From assembly GCA_025603075.1 (NCBI GenBank), contig MU626348.1, positions 2,652-66,651 of the forward strand: a stretch of DNA of 64,000 nt, written 5' to 3'. Below, in pieces: positions 54,257 to 64,000 of this stretch. The position numbers and the translations under genes are program-made. This DNA is from Neoconidiobolus thromboides FSU 785. Taxonomy: Eukaryota; Entomophthoromycota; Entomophthoromycetes; Entomophthorales; Neoconidiobolaceae. The notes under the pieces are model-generated. The model made no database searches. It saw only the letters and a list, made by a program, of their open reading frames with translations, and was not told the origin of the DNA. Numbering within the stretch: position 1 is the stretch's first letter; each line of letters starts with the position of its first letter.

Positions 54257-55071
54257 TGGTGCTTTTTATATCGTTGTCACCTGGGATCATTAAGTAGACC
54301 AATAATGTTGTATTTACTTATTTAATATATTGTATACATTACTTATTCTTAATATTACTTAAATTATCAATTCCACTTTATTATTAAATTTTGTTAAAGT
54401 AACAATTTTTAAAATTTTATGAAAATAATTACTTATCATGGCTAACACAGTTCTATATGAACAGAAATACTTATATCCTTGAGATAGCTATAACTATTGT
54501 TGATACAAAGACTATAGTCATAACACCAATCAAATATTTGAAAGATTAGTTAGTTAGTAAAGAGAAATTTCAAGTCAAATAGTAGTTTATTGATTATATC
54601 AAATGCCTATTAAAATATGCTTTTATATAATTCTGAATTCATTTGATGCTTAGATTTAAACGTTGACCAAAGTACTGACCCTAAATCAGATATATAGGAT
54701 ATGTACTCAACATTACCTTGTTATCCTAAGGACACTTAATTAAAAAATGATACCTAGTATAAAGCGTTGTTATAACGGATTCTAATAAAACCACAAGGTT
54801 TAGGTTATAATATCAGTAAAAAAAGCTGCTTATGAAAAAACAACTCATGTTTAATTTTGACTAGATTTTATATTAAAGCAGTGTAAGCAATTAAACACTT
54901 GGATTTATTTATAGTGTATGATAACAATAAAAAGTAAGTTGTATCTAAAAATTTAATTTTAACACAACTATCATCAATAATCAAATCTTTATTTTCAAGA
55001 ATCAATATAAATATAAATATAAATATAAATATAAATATAAATATAAATAATAAGATATAGTACTTGTGACC
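54257..55071. other. intergenic region within the intact pair
   Basis: AT-rich; contains the AATATA microsatellite next to the upstream gene's stop codon. Confidence 0.55.
55004..55050 (+). repeat. AATATA hexanucleotide microsatellite
   Basis: About eight perfect tandem units of AATATA, 22 bases downstream of the stop codon of the 55072-57018 gene. Confidence 0.93.
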
Positions 55072-57018
55072 TTAACAAAGTATATTACTAAATGTGGTCT
55101 TGAGTTTTGAGGGCAATTGAAGAGAATTAATAGCTGATTTTACTTTATTTACAGTGAACTCTATATCCATCCTATCTTTATCTTTAGTAAGGCTCATCCC
55201 TAATTTATAAATTTGGAGCAATTCTATGATATTTATTTCAATTATATTGATAGCTTCATTGCCAATTAAACCTGAGGTAGGGATAGACGGAGAAGAAAGT
55301 ATTTGTAATAAAGCATAAAACGAAAACAGTGGATACCTAAATTCCAAATTATACATTATTATTAAACAATCATAGGTATTATAATTAATAACATGATGAG
55401 GTTGACTTTCGATATAGTCAGAAATTATCTTATATGTTTTTTCGTTTTGCAAGTTATCTATGTTCATTTTCTTAAATATATCCTTAAAATAAACAAAAGC
55501 TAAAGCCCTATATATAAATAATGTCCTTAATGAAGTCTCTAATAAAGTTGGTATATATGTTAATGGAATATCTAGTTGAATTGGTGTTTTATACATAGTT
55601 GGATATATTAAAAATAATTGGTGAAAATAAATTGATAGGCTTTTTCTAATTTCATGAACTGTTTTGAATATACATGAATAATTACTAGAAAAGAGACATA
55701 AATAATTATCTATATTTATAGGCTCATTCCTATTTGTAATAATATTATTTAATGATTTAATTGAGCTCTTATAATATTTGTTAATATAATTTTGAACAAG
55801 ATTAAATTTATCAAATGGCAAAATGAGTTTTGAATATGGTATATCATTTATATTCTTAACTCCTTTGAGATTTTTCTCACGATGATCAAATATTAATGCA
55901 TGTACTATAATCATTTGATTCTTATATAAACCGAGGGCTTTTTTACAACCATTTTTTTCATGATTAGTTTCTTTAAGTTGTCTCGCAGTTAAATGATAAA
56001 TAAATTCAAATCCAGAAAGATCAAATTCTTTAATAAGTGGAAAATCACCATAAAACTCTTCACTAACTTTAGCTGAAAGTGCAATCCATGCCCATAATTT
56101 TTTCAAATCAACTAGGTATTTGATTTCCTTTTCACTTTTATTATATATTTCGTGATTAATTGAGTCTAGTTTATCGATCCCTAATATATATGACATCCTT
56201 ACAAGTGAGCCTAAAATTTGATAAGATAGTTGATAATTGCTTTGAACCAGAAAAATATCGTATAGTACACCTAATGCCTTAAGGCTCTCAAAACTAGAAT
56301 TATAGCAAGATTGAGAAATCAGAGGAAGTACACTATTTAAACAATTATGATAAATCTCACCAAAATTGTTTCCTGGTAAGATTGTGTACTCAAAGCTCAA
56401 TGATGTTATTATTGCTCTTGACATAAATCCTGGCTTTATTTGCTTTATGTACGAGACCAATTCTTTAGGCTCAAAATAAAAACCTGTTCCATAAACAAAG
56501 CAATCATGGTAATGTATACTAGTTTCTAAAAATGATCCATAGTCAAATGAATTTGGGGAATTTCCCACATGTTCAGTCCCTCTTCCAGCTCGGTTCCTTA
56601 AAGCTATATAATTAGAAGATGAAGAAAATTGATCACTTAAAGTTTCCTCAATTAAATAAAGTTTTCTTTTTAATGTTATCCCCTGATCACTCAAGTAGCT
56701 ATCATCCTTCATATCATCTATGTTTTTATGTTTAAGCGTTTCTAGTACCCATTTCAAATATACCTTTAGTTCCAAAGCTGCATTTTGACTATAAAAAAGA
56801 GATTGTGGATACGAAAGAGGAAAATCATCATCACTAAATGAATCCAAAGTTTCAATCAATTTAAATATTCTACATAGCTGAGTCCCAAGCTCCTTTATTC
56901 CATTTTTCAAATCTTCCTCTCTTTGTTTTTGTTGAATTCTATCCTTCTGTCTCTTTTTACTTTTTACGATCTTGTTATTTACAAATGAACAGTTGATTAC
57001 TCTAAATTCTTTTAACAT
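55072..57018 (-). CDS. fungal transcription-factor-like protein with degenerate zinc cluster
   Basis: 648 residues, single exon. The N terminus has Cys10, then Val13 and Ser20 exactly where a Zn(II)2Cys6 cluster (C-x2-C-x6-C) would have Cys. The basic context NNKIVKSKKRQKDR fits such a cluster, and a coiled coil (about 35-60) follows as in that family. No further Cys-x2-Cys occurs nearby. Around 265-345, LVRMSYILGIDKLDS...KKLWAWIALSAKVSEEFYGD...IKEFDLS follows the middle homology region of fungal Zn2Cys6 regulators (helix, LG-LH-like step, LW-W, S---G-P-I---D). It is probably a former zinc-cluster regulator that lost metal binding. Upstream stops exclude a simple N-terminal extension, but an unseen upstream exon is possible. 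Confidence 0.62.
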   Translation of the reverse strand: MLKEFRVINCSFVNNKIVKSKKRQKDRIQQKQREEDLKNGIKELGTQLCRIFKLIETLDSFSDDDFPLSYPQSLFYSQNAALELKVYLKWVLETLKHKNIDDMKDDSYLSDQGITLKRKLYLIEETLSDQFSSSSNYIALRNRAGRGTEHVGNSPNSFDYGSFLETSIHYHDCFVYGTGFYFEPKELVSYIKQIKPGFMSRAIITSLSFEYTILPGNNFGEIYHNCLNSVLPLISQSCYNSSFESLKALGVLYDIFLVQSNYQLSYQILGSLVRMSYILGIDKLDSINHEIYNKSEKEIKYLVDLKKLWAWIALSAKVSEEFYGDFPLIKEFDLSGFEFIYHLTARQLKETNHEKNGCKKALGLYKNQMIIVHALIFDHREKNLKGVKNINDIPYSKLILPFDKFNLVQNYINKYYKSSIKSLNNIITNRNEPINIDNYLCLFSSNYSCIFKTVHEIRKSLSIYFHQLFLIYPTMYKTPIQLDIPLTYIPTLLETSLRTLFIYRALAFVYFKDIFKKMNIDNLQNEKTYKIISDYIESQPHHVINYNTYDCLIIMYNLEFRYPLFSFYALLQILSSPSIPTSGLIGNEAINIIEINIIELLQIYKLGMSLTKDKDRMDIEFTVNKVKSAINSLQLPSKLKTTFSNILC

Positions 57019-57194
57019 TGTTGGTAATCTAATTTAACTCTTAAGTACTATTGGGGTATTAATTTACTCTAAATATTTTCAAAAAGGCTTTAATAACTGA
57101 TTTGATATCAACAATATCAAAAGATTATATTTGTTACAATTGCCTTGTATCAAATTTATTATATATTCTTATTGGTTGGTAAATTTTAAAAAAT

Positions 57195-57291
57195 GGTGAT
57201 GTATTTTGTATTTAAGGATTTTACTAACAAATGTTCTACTCAAATAGCGTTTAAAAGATGAAAAAAGTAATGAAGCCAAAAAAACATCTCC
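57195..57291 (+). mobile_element. MITE copy 28, TSD AAAT
   Basis: 97 bp; GGTGATGT to ACATCTCC; AAAT directly repeated at 57191-57194 and 57292-57295. Confidence 0.88.
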
Positions 57292-57918
57292 AAATAGTTT
57301 TACCAAACATTTGTTCAGATTGTTCCTAAAAGCTGATTTAATAAATCAGCTACTGACAATTTCTTGACTACTCAATTGTATGTCTTAAAGCAAACCTCAA
57401 ATAAAAAACTGTAAAAAAAGTTTTTTTGAATAAGACACTAGAGATAATAAACTAAGTCGCTGATTTTCAGGCTCTTCCAAACTCATAGCCTAAGATGCCA
57501 TTGGATTAATCAATCATCTAAGGTTTTTATATTTTTATTTGATTTGCAAGATGTTTGGATTCTTCAATGGCAAAAATGATACGTATTTATTTAATAAAAA
57601 CAATTGATATTCATATAAGGCTATGGATATACCATTGCTCTTATTTAATTCTATCCGTTGTTACTCTTTGACTTAAACAAACTTTAGTGCTTTTAAGTAC
57701 TATGTTTCTATATAATAACAGTACATCAATATGTCAATATTTTATCTTACGAACATAATTATAGTTATGTGACTATAAAGAATATCTAACATTCACAATA
57801 AATTGACAGAATGGATAAATAATTTTAAAAGTATGATACGTTATAATGCTTCTATAACTCTAATTACTTTAATTCTCAGTGAGATAAGATACAAAGTACC
57901 AAAATCAGATCATGATTT

Positions 57919-58017
57919 GGGGATGTATTTTTGTATTTAAGAATTTTACTAACAAACTTTCCACTTAAATAGCACTTAAAAAATGGAAAAAATAATGAAG
58001 TAAAAAAAAACACTCCC
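57919..58017 (+). mobile_element. MITE copy 29, TSD ATTT
   Basis: 99 bp; GGGGATGT to ACACTCCC; ATTT directly repeated at 57915-57918 and 58018-58021. Confidence 0.9.
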
Positions 58018-58069
58018 ATTTGATAACTATAACATTTAGTATTCAAATTTATAAAATTTTATTTAAAAT

Positions 58070-59260
58070 TCAAGTAGCTCCATTAAATGCAATACGGTTT
58101 GGAGTTTGGTTTCCAGGGTTAGTGACCAAGCCTGTAGTTGCCAAAGTCAAGATTTTTTTGGTTACAGTGTCTGGATTTAAAGATTCATTTGAATAAAAGT
58201 AAGCAGCAAGCCCAGCAACATGTGGGGAAGCAAAAGCGGAGCCAGTTAAAGTTTTTAATCCACCATCATTCCATGTAGAAATAACGTTTTGTCAAGGGGC
58301 ATATAAGTCGACACAAGTACCATAGTTAGATGAAAGGGACCCAGAGTCATTCATATTCAAAGCTGCAACGTTGATGGCTTCTGGAGTAGACCCAGGCGAA
58401 AAATTGCATGCATCGCTATTACTATTTCCAACCGCAGTTACTATACTAACGCCATTCAGATGTGCTGATTTTACAGCGCTATTTAAAGCCTGTGATAAAC
58501 TACCACCGATTGAAAGATTGATAACGTTTCCTCTTTTCCCTCTTTTATCTTTTACCACCCAATTAATACCAGCTATTACATTTGATGTAGCGCCTGCACC
58601 TGTGGAATCTAAAACTTTCACAGCTATAAGTTGCGCCTTTTTAGCTACACCATAAGTTTTAGCTCCAACAATACCAGCAACAAAGGTGCCTTGTCCATGG
58701 TTATCATTGTTGCTTGGGTCTGATGAAAATTTGGCACCAAAGATAGCACGGCCTTCAAATTCTGGATGAGAAGTGTATATCCCTGTGTCAGCAATATAAA
58801 CTGAAACTCCAGAACCATCCCCGAAATAAGTGTAATCATCAGTTAACAAAACTTTTTGCGAAATTCTTGCTAAATTCCAAGGAGCATGTGGTTGAATTGA
58901 ACTAATACTCATAGTGTCAGTTTTTTCATTAGATTTGACTTTTACAATACTATCGTTTTCAACATAAGAAACTTCTGGTAAGGAACGAACTTGAGCAACC
59001 ACTTCATTAGAAAGCTGTGCTGAATAGAAATTGCCCAAAGAGTTATATATATAGTTGATTTTATTCTGTCCAGAACGATTTTTGAATAATGAACGGACAC
59101 TATTTAAATGAGAATCAAGAGTAATACGATTACTATCCTTAAGCTTAATGATATAACTTCCTTCAATTATTCCATTCTCAGAAGCTATCAATGAATCAAA
59201 AGCTGAAACAGAAGATAGGAGGAGGAAGTTTGAAATATGAACAGAGATAAAAAATTTCAT
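58070..59260 (-). pseudogene. subtilisin-family (S8) gene with nonsense codon and two lost catalytic residues
   Basis: The frame from ATG 59260 has a signal peptide (1-20), an I9-type propeptide (about 34-108, SYIIKLKDS...EVSYVENDSIV) and a proteinase K-like catalytic domain. Asp158 (IADTGIYTSHPEF) is kept and Asn279 (AVGNSN) fits the oxyanion position. The His position reads GQGTFVAG instead of GHGTHVAG (Gln190). After YAP a TGA at 58292-58294 replaces the usual Gly codon of APG. The frame then continues without other breaks to TGA 58070-58072 and includes GSAFASPHVAG, where the catalytic Ser of GTS is Ala342. Total 397 codons, the normal length. The nonsense codon alone would remove the last ~73 residues; the substitutions mean it was inactive as a protease anyway. 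Confidence 0.85.
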
Positions 59261-60648
59261 TTTAATATACTTAAACTTTTTTTTTGCATATTGCTCGTAT
59301 TTATAGTTTGTTTATATGATGACGCTCATGGCCTGTAAATGTTGTAATTCAAGATGTCAACCATAAACCATTTATGCGAAAAAGCGTTATTTTTTATGTT
59401 GTGTTATCATTATTTAATATTACTTGTCTCTCAGATCAGCAGGAAATGTAAAACATTTTTATATATAATTAGCAAGCAAACTTCTATTATTAGCAAATCT
59501 AATAATTAGACCGCTATTTCAGATCCTTCTTAACCCGGCTGTATATTCATTTTTGGATTTTTACATTAAGTCACACGGTAAATCAATTTCTAGATACTTT
59601 AGTTTCTGTAAGAATTCTCTACATCCAATGAATATTCTGAGTGCAGCTATATACCAAACATAAACAACTTACACAATAAACCATTAATTTTAATCTAATA
59701 TTGCCTGTCTCAGAAATCAGTAGGAAATACAGTGTTCTTCATTCCATTCAGCAAGAAAAGTTTCAGCAAAAGTATTAAATGTGTAGCTACTTTTTCGGGG
59801 GTTTAGGTTTAAAATAACTATTGAATATTTTTAGGAGGAAGTTTGTACAGAATTAAACATATAGCAAGGATTTCAATGCAAAATATTCAACCAGTTTGAA
59901 AAAGATTTTAAGCTTATTATTAGTGGGTAATAAAAGAGTAATCCTCATTCAGTTAACTTCTAAATCCAAAATAATATGGAAATAAAAATCAAACACATAA
60001 CTATCAAAAAAAGGAAAACCGAACTCCTAAGACTAAGAAACTAAGGACTAAATCTACAAAGAGATCATCTTAATCCATAATTGAATCTACGCTTAAAAGT
60101 CCATGTAAAAAAATCTCGATAATGAGTTGTATTTCTACAGCCTATTAACAAATCAACTAATTTAATAAATAAATCAATATATTTCATTAATATTTCCGAG
60201 GAATTTCCATAGAGCTTTAAAATTTGAAAAGACTGAATCTTTCTTTAGTGCTTAAACTCCGTAGTATTTCTTTTTATTACCCAGAGTTTTATTAATATCT
60301 GGGTATTGCTTTTTATTCAAAATTTTTGCCTTATTTTTCTTGTGGGACATTATATTTTACCTATTATTAAATTCAAATCATAAATTCAGGAGCGAATTTG
60401 AAAAATAATTTCGTTCCCAGCCAATTAACATGGACTAAAGTAATCCAGCTTAAAATAATTGGATAGATCATAGATTAAGTGTCTATTTTATTGATCAGCC
60501 TACAAAATAAAAGTAAAAATTAAGCTAATTTTAATTTAAAAATTGATCATCCAAATAAACTTTAATAATAAGAATTTAAGCCACATTCACTATTTTATTA
60601 AAACTTATCGAAATATTATTACAATTTCTTTTTTTATTTTATTCACTT
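59261..60648. other. intergenic region
   Basis: AT-rich; no gene or family repeat recognised. Confidence 0.5.
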
Positions 60649-61588
60649 ATGTCTAATAAAGAAGCTACCTTTTTACCTTTACAACAGAGAGTTGTTGTCT
60701 TAATTAAAGTAACCAATTTCTATTACTATTTTATTATTTTTTGTTAACAACTATTAAAATAGAAACTCGATGGTCTTTGGTTTTTATTAAATATAACGGG
60801 GCTCACATTTAGCTTAATATATACGCTATTGCCAATATTATTTGACAAAGACAAATTATTATTAATATATAAGTCTATCTTTTTAATATCTTTATTATCG
60901 GATAGTTTGATATTCCTTAAATATTTTGGTGTAAGTACTATCATTTTATTTATTACTTATAACTTACTCTGTTTATAGTTAAAAGGTTTTAAGTTTGGCT
61001 TCAAACCTTTACTATCTTTACTTAACTGGGAGCCTTTTTGTTACTTAGTCTATTCAGCTATATTTTTAAATTTAAGTTTTACCTATGGTAATACAGCTTT
61101 ATGATATAATAATGACACTTATTAAATTAATTAGGATCAACATTACCAATTAGTATAAGATATTTGAAAAATAGCATAAACTTTATAAGAAAAGATATAT
61201 TAATATTAATTGAGCCAGCAATACAAAAGGAATTAATAAGATATAAATTAAATCCTGATCAAAAATTAGATATAAAATTATCTAACATTTATTTGAAGCT
61301 ACAATCTATTATTTTAACTTTGACCCCAATTTTATTAAAGTTAAACATATTAATTGAGCTATTCTTGTTGCCTCTTAGTGTATTGTTTTCTAGTTTGTAA
61401 GTATTTATAATTCATATTAATAATATAATTGACAATTCGTATTTCTTAGATTAAGTTTCAAATTATTACCTATCTTATTTTATGGCTTATTTTTAAAATT
61501 ACGTATATCCAACTGTAAAGCATTTAAATCTTTATTATTCAATTTATTAGCTATTAATTTTCCAATGTTAAAATCATTAGTTCAATAA
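60649..61588 (+). CDS. TMEM33/Pom33/Tts1-family ER and nuclear-envelope membrane protein, 5 exons
   Basis: Exons 60649-60708, 60763-60930, 60979-61087, 61135-61396 and 61450-61588 join in frame to 245 residues, essentially the length of TMEM33 (247). Hydrophobic spans occur near 25-45, 50-70, 95-112 and 165-195. Family-like segments are WEPFCYLVYSAIFLN (family: LLYSLIFVNS), a middle KDILILIEPAIQ and the C-terminal ILFYGLFLKLRISN followed by FKSLLFNLL (family: YYRFLTLRYSS and R-LFNELR). Members shape tubular ER and help nuclear pore distribution. It is a multi-exon gene only visible after splicing. It converges with SRPRB, 115 bases apart. Confidence 0.75.
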
Positions 61589-61703
61589 GAATATAACAAT
61601 TTTAATAACTATTATGGCTGGCCAAGGAATCTACCTATTTAAATAAATAAATATTATAATAATTGTATGTAAAATTGACTTGAGCTTACTATATTATAAT
61701 TTA

Positions 61704-62678
61704 TTAACAAGATTCAGTCCAATTTAATATCTCCCTTAATTGATTATAATTTACACTATTTTTTCCATCTTTAGTTTTAGGTAATGAGCCTAAAGACAGC
61801 GACAAAAAGTCGACTGAGTTTGTATTTAAATCTGTAAACTCAAATTTTTTATTTTCATAACCCAGAAATACGTTGCTTTGCTCTTCATTTTCCTCTCCTA
61901 AACTTTCCATTAAGCTTGAGCTTTTACTTTCTCTTTGTTTGTCTCTGTAAAGTTAAAAATCATTAGTATGAATAAATACTGAGTGACCATAATGGCTAAA
62001 TTACATTTCACTTTCTAATAATGACTTTAATCTTGGTATCGAAATAGAAGTAGCTAAATCTGATTTATTAGCAATAATCAAAATCGGTAACGAATTTTCA
62101 ATAACAAAAGGCTGAGATAAAATATCATAAAGGGCTCTAAAAGAAAATATAAACGTCATCATTAGAATTATATTAAATAAATATTACTCTGAAACTTTTA
62201 TAATATTTCTAGTAGCAGAGAACGCATCTATCATGAATACTATTCCTTTAATACTGTTTTCGTATTTGTTAATCAATTGTGCTCTTAATTTATCATGCCC
62301 TGGTACATCTATTATTTTCATCATCTTTTCTGTCAGCGGTTCTCCCTCTTCATCAACTGGCCTTACTAATGCTTCATTGCTTTTTAATGAAGTATGCGTT
62401 GGAAGCATTAAGCCTGTTCTTAACTAGGATATTATAAATACTATATATATTAAATGACATCAATACTTACTAAAGTAAATAAGGTGGTCTTTCCACTATT
62501 TGATAAACCAGTTAAAATAAATGCATCTCTTTCATTTAATAATTTGTTATTAAATTTTAAATAGACTATTAACCAAAATTTAGTCTTATTGATAATAATT
62601 AAATCTAAACAAATTACCAAGGACTCCTACAACTAGTAGCACTATTATCGCTATACTTAATAATAAAACCGTCTTCAT
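61704..62678 (-). CDS. SRPRB: signal recognition particle receptor subunit beta, 5 exons
   Basis: Exons 62678-62618, 62565-62471, 62423-62188, 62136-62005 and 61944-61704 give 254 residues. The N-terminal TM anchor is MKTVLLLSIAIIVLLVVGVL. The GTPase domain follows: P-loop GLSNSGKTTLF (G1), THTSLKSN in the switch region with the expected Thr/Ser, DVPGHDKLR (G3) and IIANKSDLATS (G4, NKxD). The tail has an acidic Ser-rich insertion and ends ILNWTESC. SR-beta anchors SR-alpha at the ER for cotranslational targeting. Divergent from the septin gene with about 608 bases between. Confidence 0.92.
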
Positions 62679-63286
62679 TTTTAGTAAACTAAAAGAAATA
62701 AAATTTTACAAACTTCATTTTGTATTTTAAGTTGCCAATAATTAACTCGATAAATTACGTAACAAATAGCGATTGGCTGGATACTAAAAAAGCACCAAAA
62801 TTTAAATAGTTATTAATATGGGTGTTATTAATGCAATAATAATGTTATGATAATGCTATAATGATACTACAACAGCATACTTTGGTATGTTAAAACAATT
62901 TTTTATTCATTTTATTTTATTCTAGTGATATATTTTTTACACTTTTCTCACACTTTTAAAATACCGGTTTTTGAACAATGTTCTTTTTTCAAGGGGAAAA
63001 AGTGGCATTTTAAAGCCAAAACAAATGCCAATAAAGAAGAAGATAAGGAATAATAAACCAATTAAAATCTAGTTTCAATTAACAATCATTAATTAAAAAA
63101 AGTATAAGTTAGACAAGTTCATTTTTTATTAAATAATATAAATCTCAATTAAAGGAGCATCTATATATTATTATATATAATTGTTATCTTAATAGCTAAA
63201 CAGTTATCTCTAATCTTATTATTTAATAATTGTCATTTCTCCTATCTACATATTGCCTTTGATTTTGTTTAAAAATATAAATTAGG
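62679..63286. other. divergent promoter region of SRPRB and septin
   Basis: AT-rich; no clear element beyond ordinary promoter-like T-rich tracts. Confidence 0.5.
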
Positions 63287-64000
63287 ATGTTAGCAAGTAA
63301 GTTTAATTTTATGATTTGCTATAATAAAATAACGATTGTTGTTAGCACCTGAGCGTAGTGGTACTGTAACCATGACTAATGGTTTCGGAAATGTAAATAA
63401 AGTTATTTTTTTGAAACATGAATTAAATTTACTTTAATAGAATAATTATCGTACTAAAAAATTAGGAGGATATGTTGGATTTGGTAATTTACCAAATCAG
63501 GTACATCGCAAAGCAGTTAAAAAAGGATTTTATTTTACTATGATGGTTGTTGGTAAGACTATCTAAATCATTAATAAGGATAAAATTTAATTAATTCAGG
63601 TGAGTCTGGACTTGGAAAATCAACACTTATCAATACCTTATTTAATACTCGACTTTATCCCGAAAAAACTGATGTTAATCCAACTAGTTACACTCCAAAA
63701 ACAGTAGAATTACAAACTATAAGTGCAGGTATTATTTAATGTAGCATATTCGCCAATTTGTATTAACAATAATTTTAAATAGATATCGAAGAGAATGGAG
63801 TAAAATTGAATTTAACTGTCATTGATACTCCTGGATTTGGTGATTTTGTTAATAATGAAGATAGGTAAGTGATCTTTTAAGGGCAATTTATAAATGATGT
63901 TAAATTATCTTAGTTGGAGACCAATCCTTGACAACATCGAACAAAGATATAGTGCTTATCTTGACCAAGAATCTCGAGTTAACAGGTCTCAAATTCTAGA
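63287..64000 (+). CDS. CDC3: septin, CDC3/AspB type, 5' part (cut by window edge)
   Basis: Exons 63287-63296, 63346-63392, 63441-63552, 63600-63728, 63783-63864 and 63914 to the edge remain in frame. The N terminus is short, and [20 protein letters not shown] is the polybasic membrane-binding region. The GTPase domain follows: [17 protein letters not shown] (G1), [15 protein letters not shown] (G3), then [20 protein letters not shown], the septin-specific segment. [15 protein letters not shown] resembles the CDC3/AspB group more than CDC10, CDC11 or CDC12. Septins form filaments at septa and growth sites. The stop and C-terminal coiled coil lie beyond the window. Confidence 0.9.

Larger units (their letters stand above)
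57019..58069. other. intergenic region with two MITE copies
   Basis: Holds MITE copies 28 and 29; no gene. Confidence 0.55.

Noticed and set aside
1777-58017. MITE ends interpreted as TA-duplicating Tc1/mariner ends (TATGGGG...CCCCATA)
   Set aside because: Copies with ACAT, CAAT, CTAT, TAAT, ATTT and AAAT on both sides show that the bases before GGGG are a 4-bp duplication, not part of the terminal repeat.
1-64000. tRNA, rRNA or CRISPR arrays
   Set aside because: I looked for B-box-like GTTCGA contexts, conserved rRNA stretches and regularly spaced identical repeats with unique spacers and found none. The repeated ~97-bp units are dispersed MITEs.

Overview
The window is eukaryotic nuclear DNA from a very AT-rich early-diverging fungus. 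Housekeeping genes carry many 45-70 bp introns (GTAAGT/GTAAAT...TAG), intergenic DNA is long and AT-rich, and the accessory genes are secreted class 3 lipases, a Crh-type GH16 wall enzyme, an LPMO-like protein, a subtilisin relative and rhodopsin-like 7TM receptors. My best guess is an entomophthoralean fungus such as Conidiobolus. That is inference from gene content and composition, not a database match.

Layout. 0-1.2 kb: two convergent class 3 lipases, the first cut by the window edge. 2.4-8.3 kb: housekeeping block with an Ntr2/PAXBP1-like splicing factor (-), divergent from MED27 (+), then UTP4 (+). 9.6-10.6 kb: a 7TM receptor. 14-15.2 kb: a Crh-like chitin/glucan transglycosylase. 15.9-19.2 kb: an array of short inverted-repeat elements. 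19.5-20.4 kb: a broken 7TM receptor gene. 21.7-22.7 kb: a third lipase. 24.3-27.1 kb: a decayed copy of a gene pair whose intact copy lies at 52.8-57.0 kb (a transcription-factor-like gene followed by a kelch-like membrane protein gene). 27.9-36 kb: three secreted proteins with tyrosine/charge-rich tails interleaved with two cytochrome b561 paralogs, one of which has lost exactly one heme-ligand pair. 37.5-39.2 kb: a small secreted protein and a LYC1-like acetyltransferase. 40.2-43.0 kb: DNA topoisomerase I. 43.6-45.5 kb: two paralogous small secreted proteins of unknown family. 49.4-50.4 kb: an LPMO-like secreted protein. 58.1-59.3 kb: a subtilisin gene with a nonsense codon and two lost catalytic residues. 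60.6-64 kb: housekeeping block with a TMEM33/Pom33-like protein (+), SRP receptor beta (-) and a CDC3/AspB-type septin (+, cut by the edge).

The most striking non-genic signal is a family of at least 28 clear copies (29 with one degraded) of a 92-100 bp miniature inverted-repeat element. Ends are GGGGATGT.../...ACATCCCC, flanked by 4-bp target-site duplications, usually ATAT but also ACAT, CAAT, AAAT, AATT, ATTT, CTAT and TAAT. Three copies sit inside the kelch pseudogene. Comparison with its intact paralog shows the uninterrupted site for two of them, confirming both the element ends and the duplication length.
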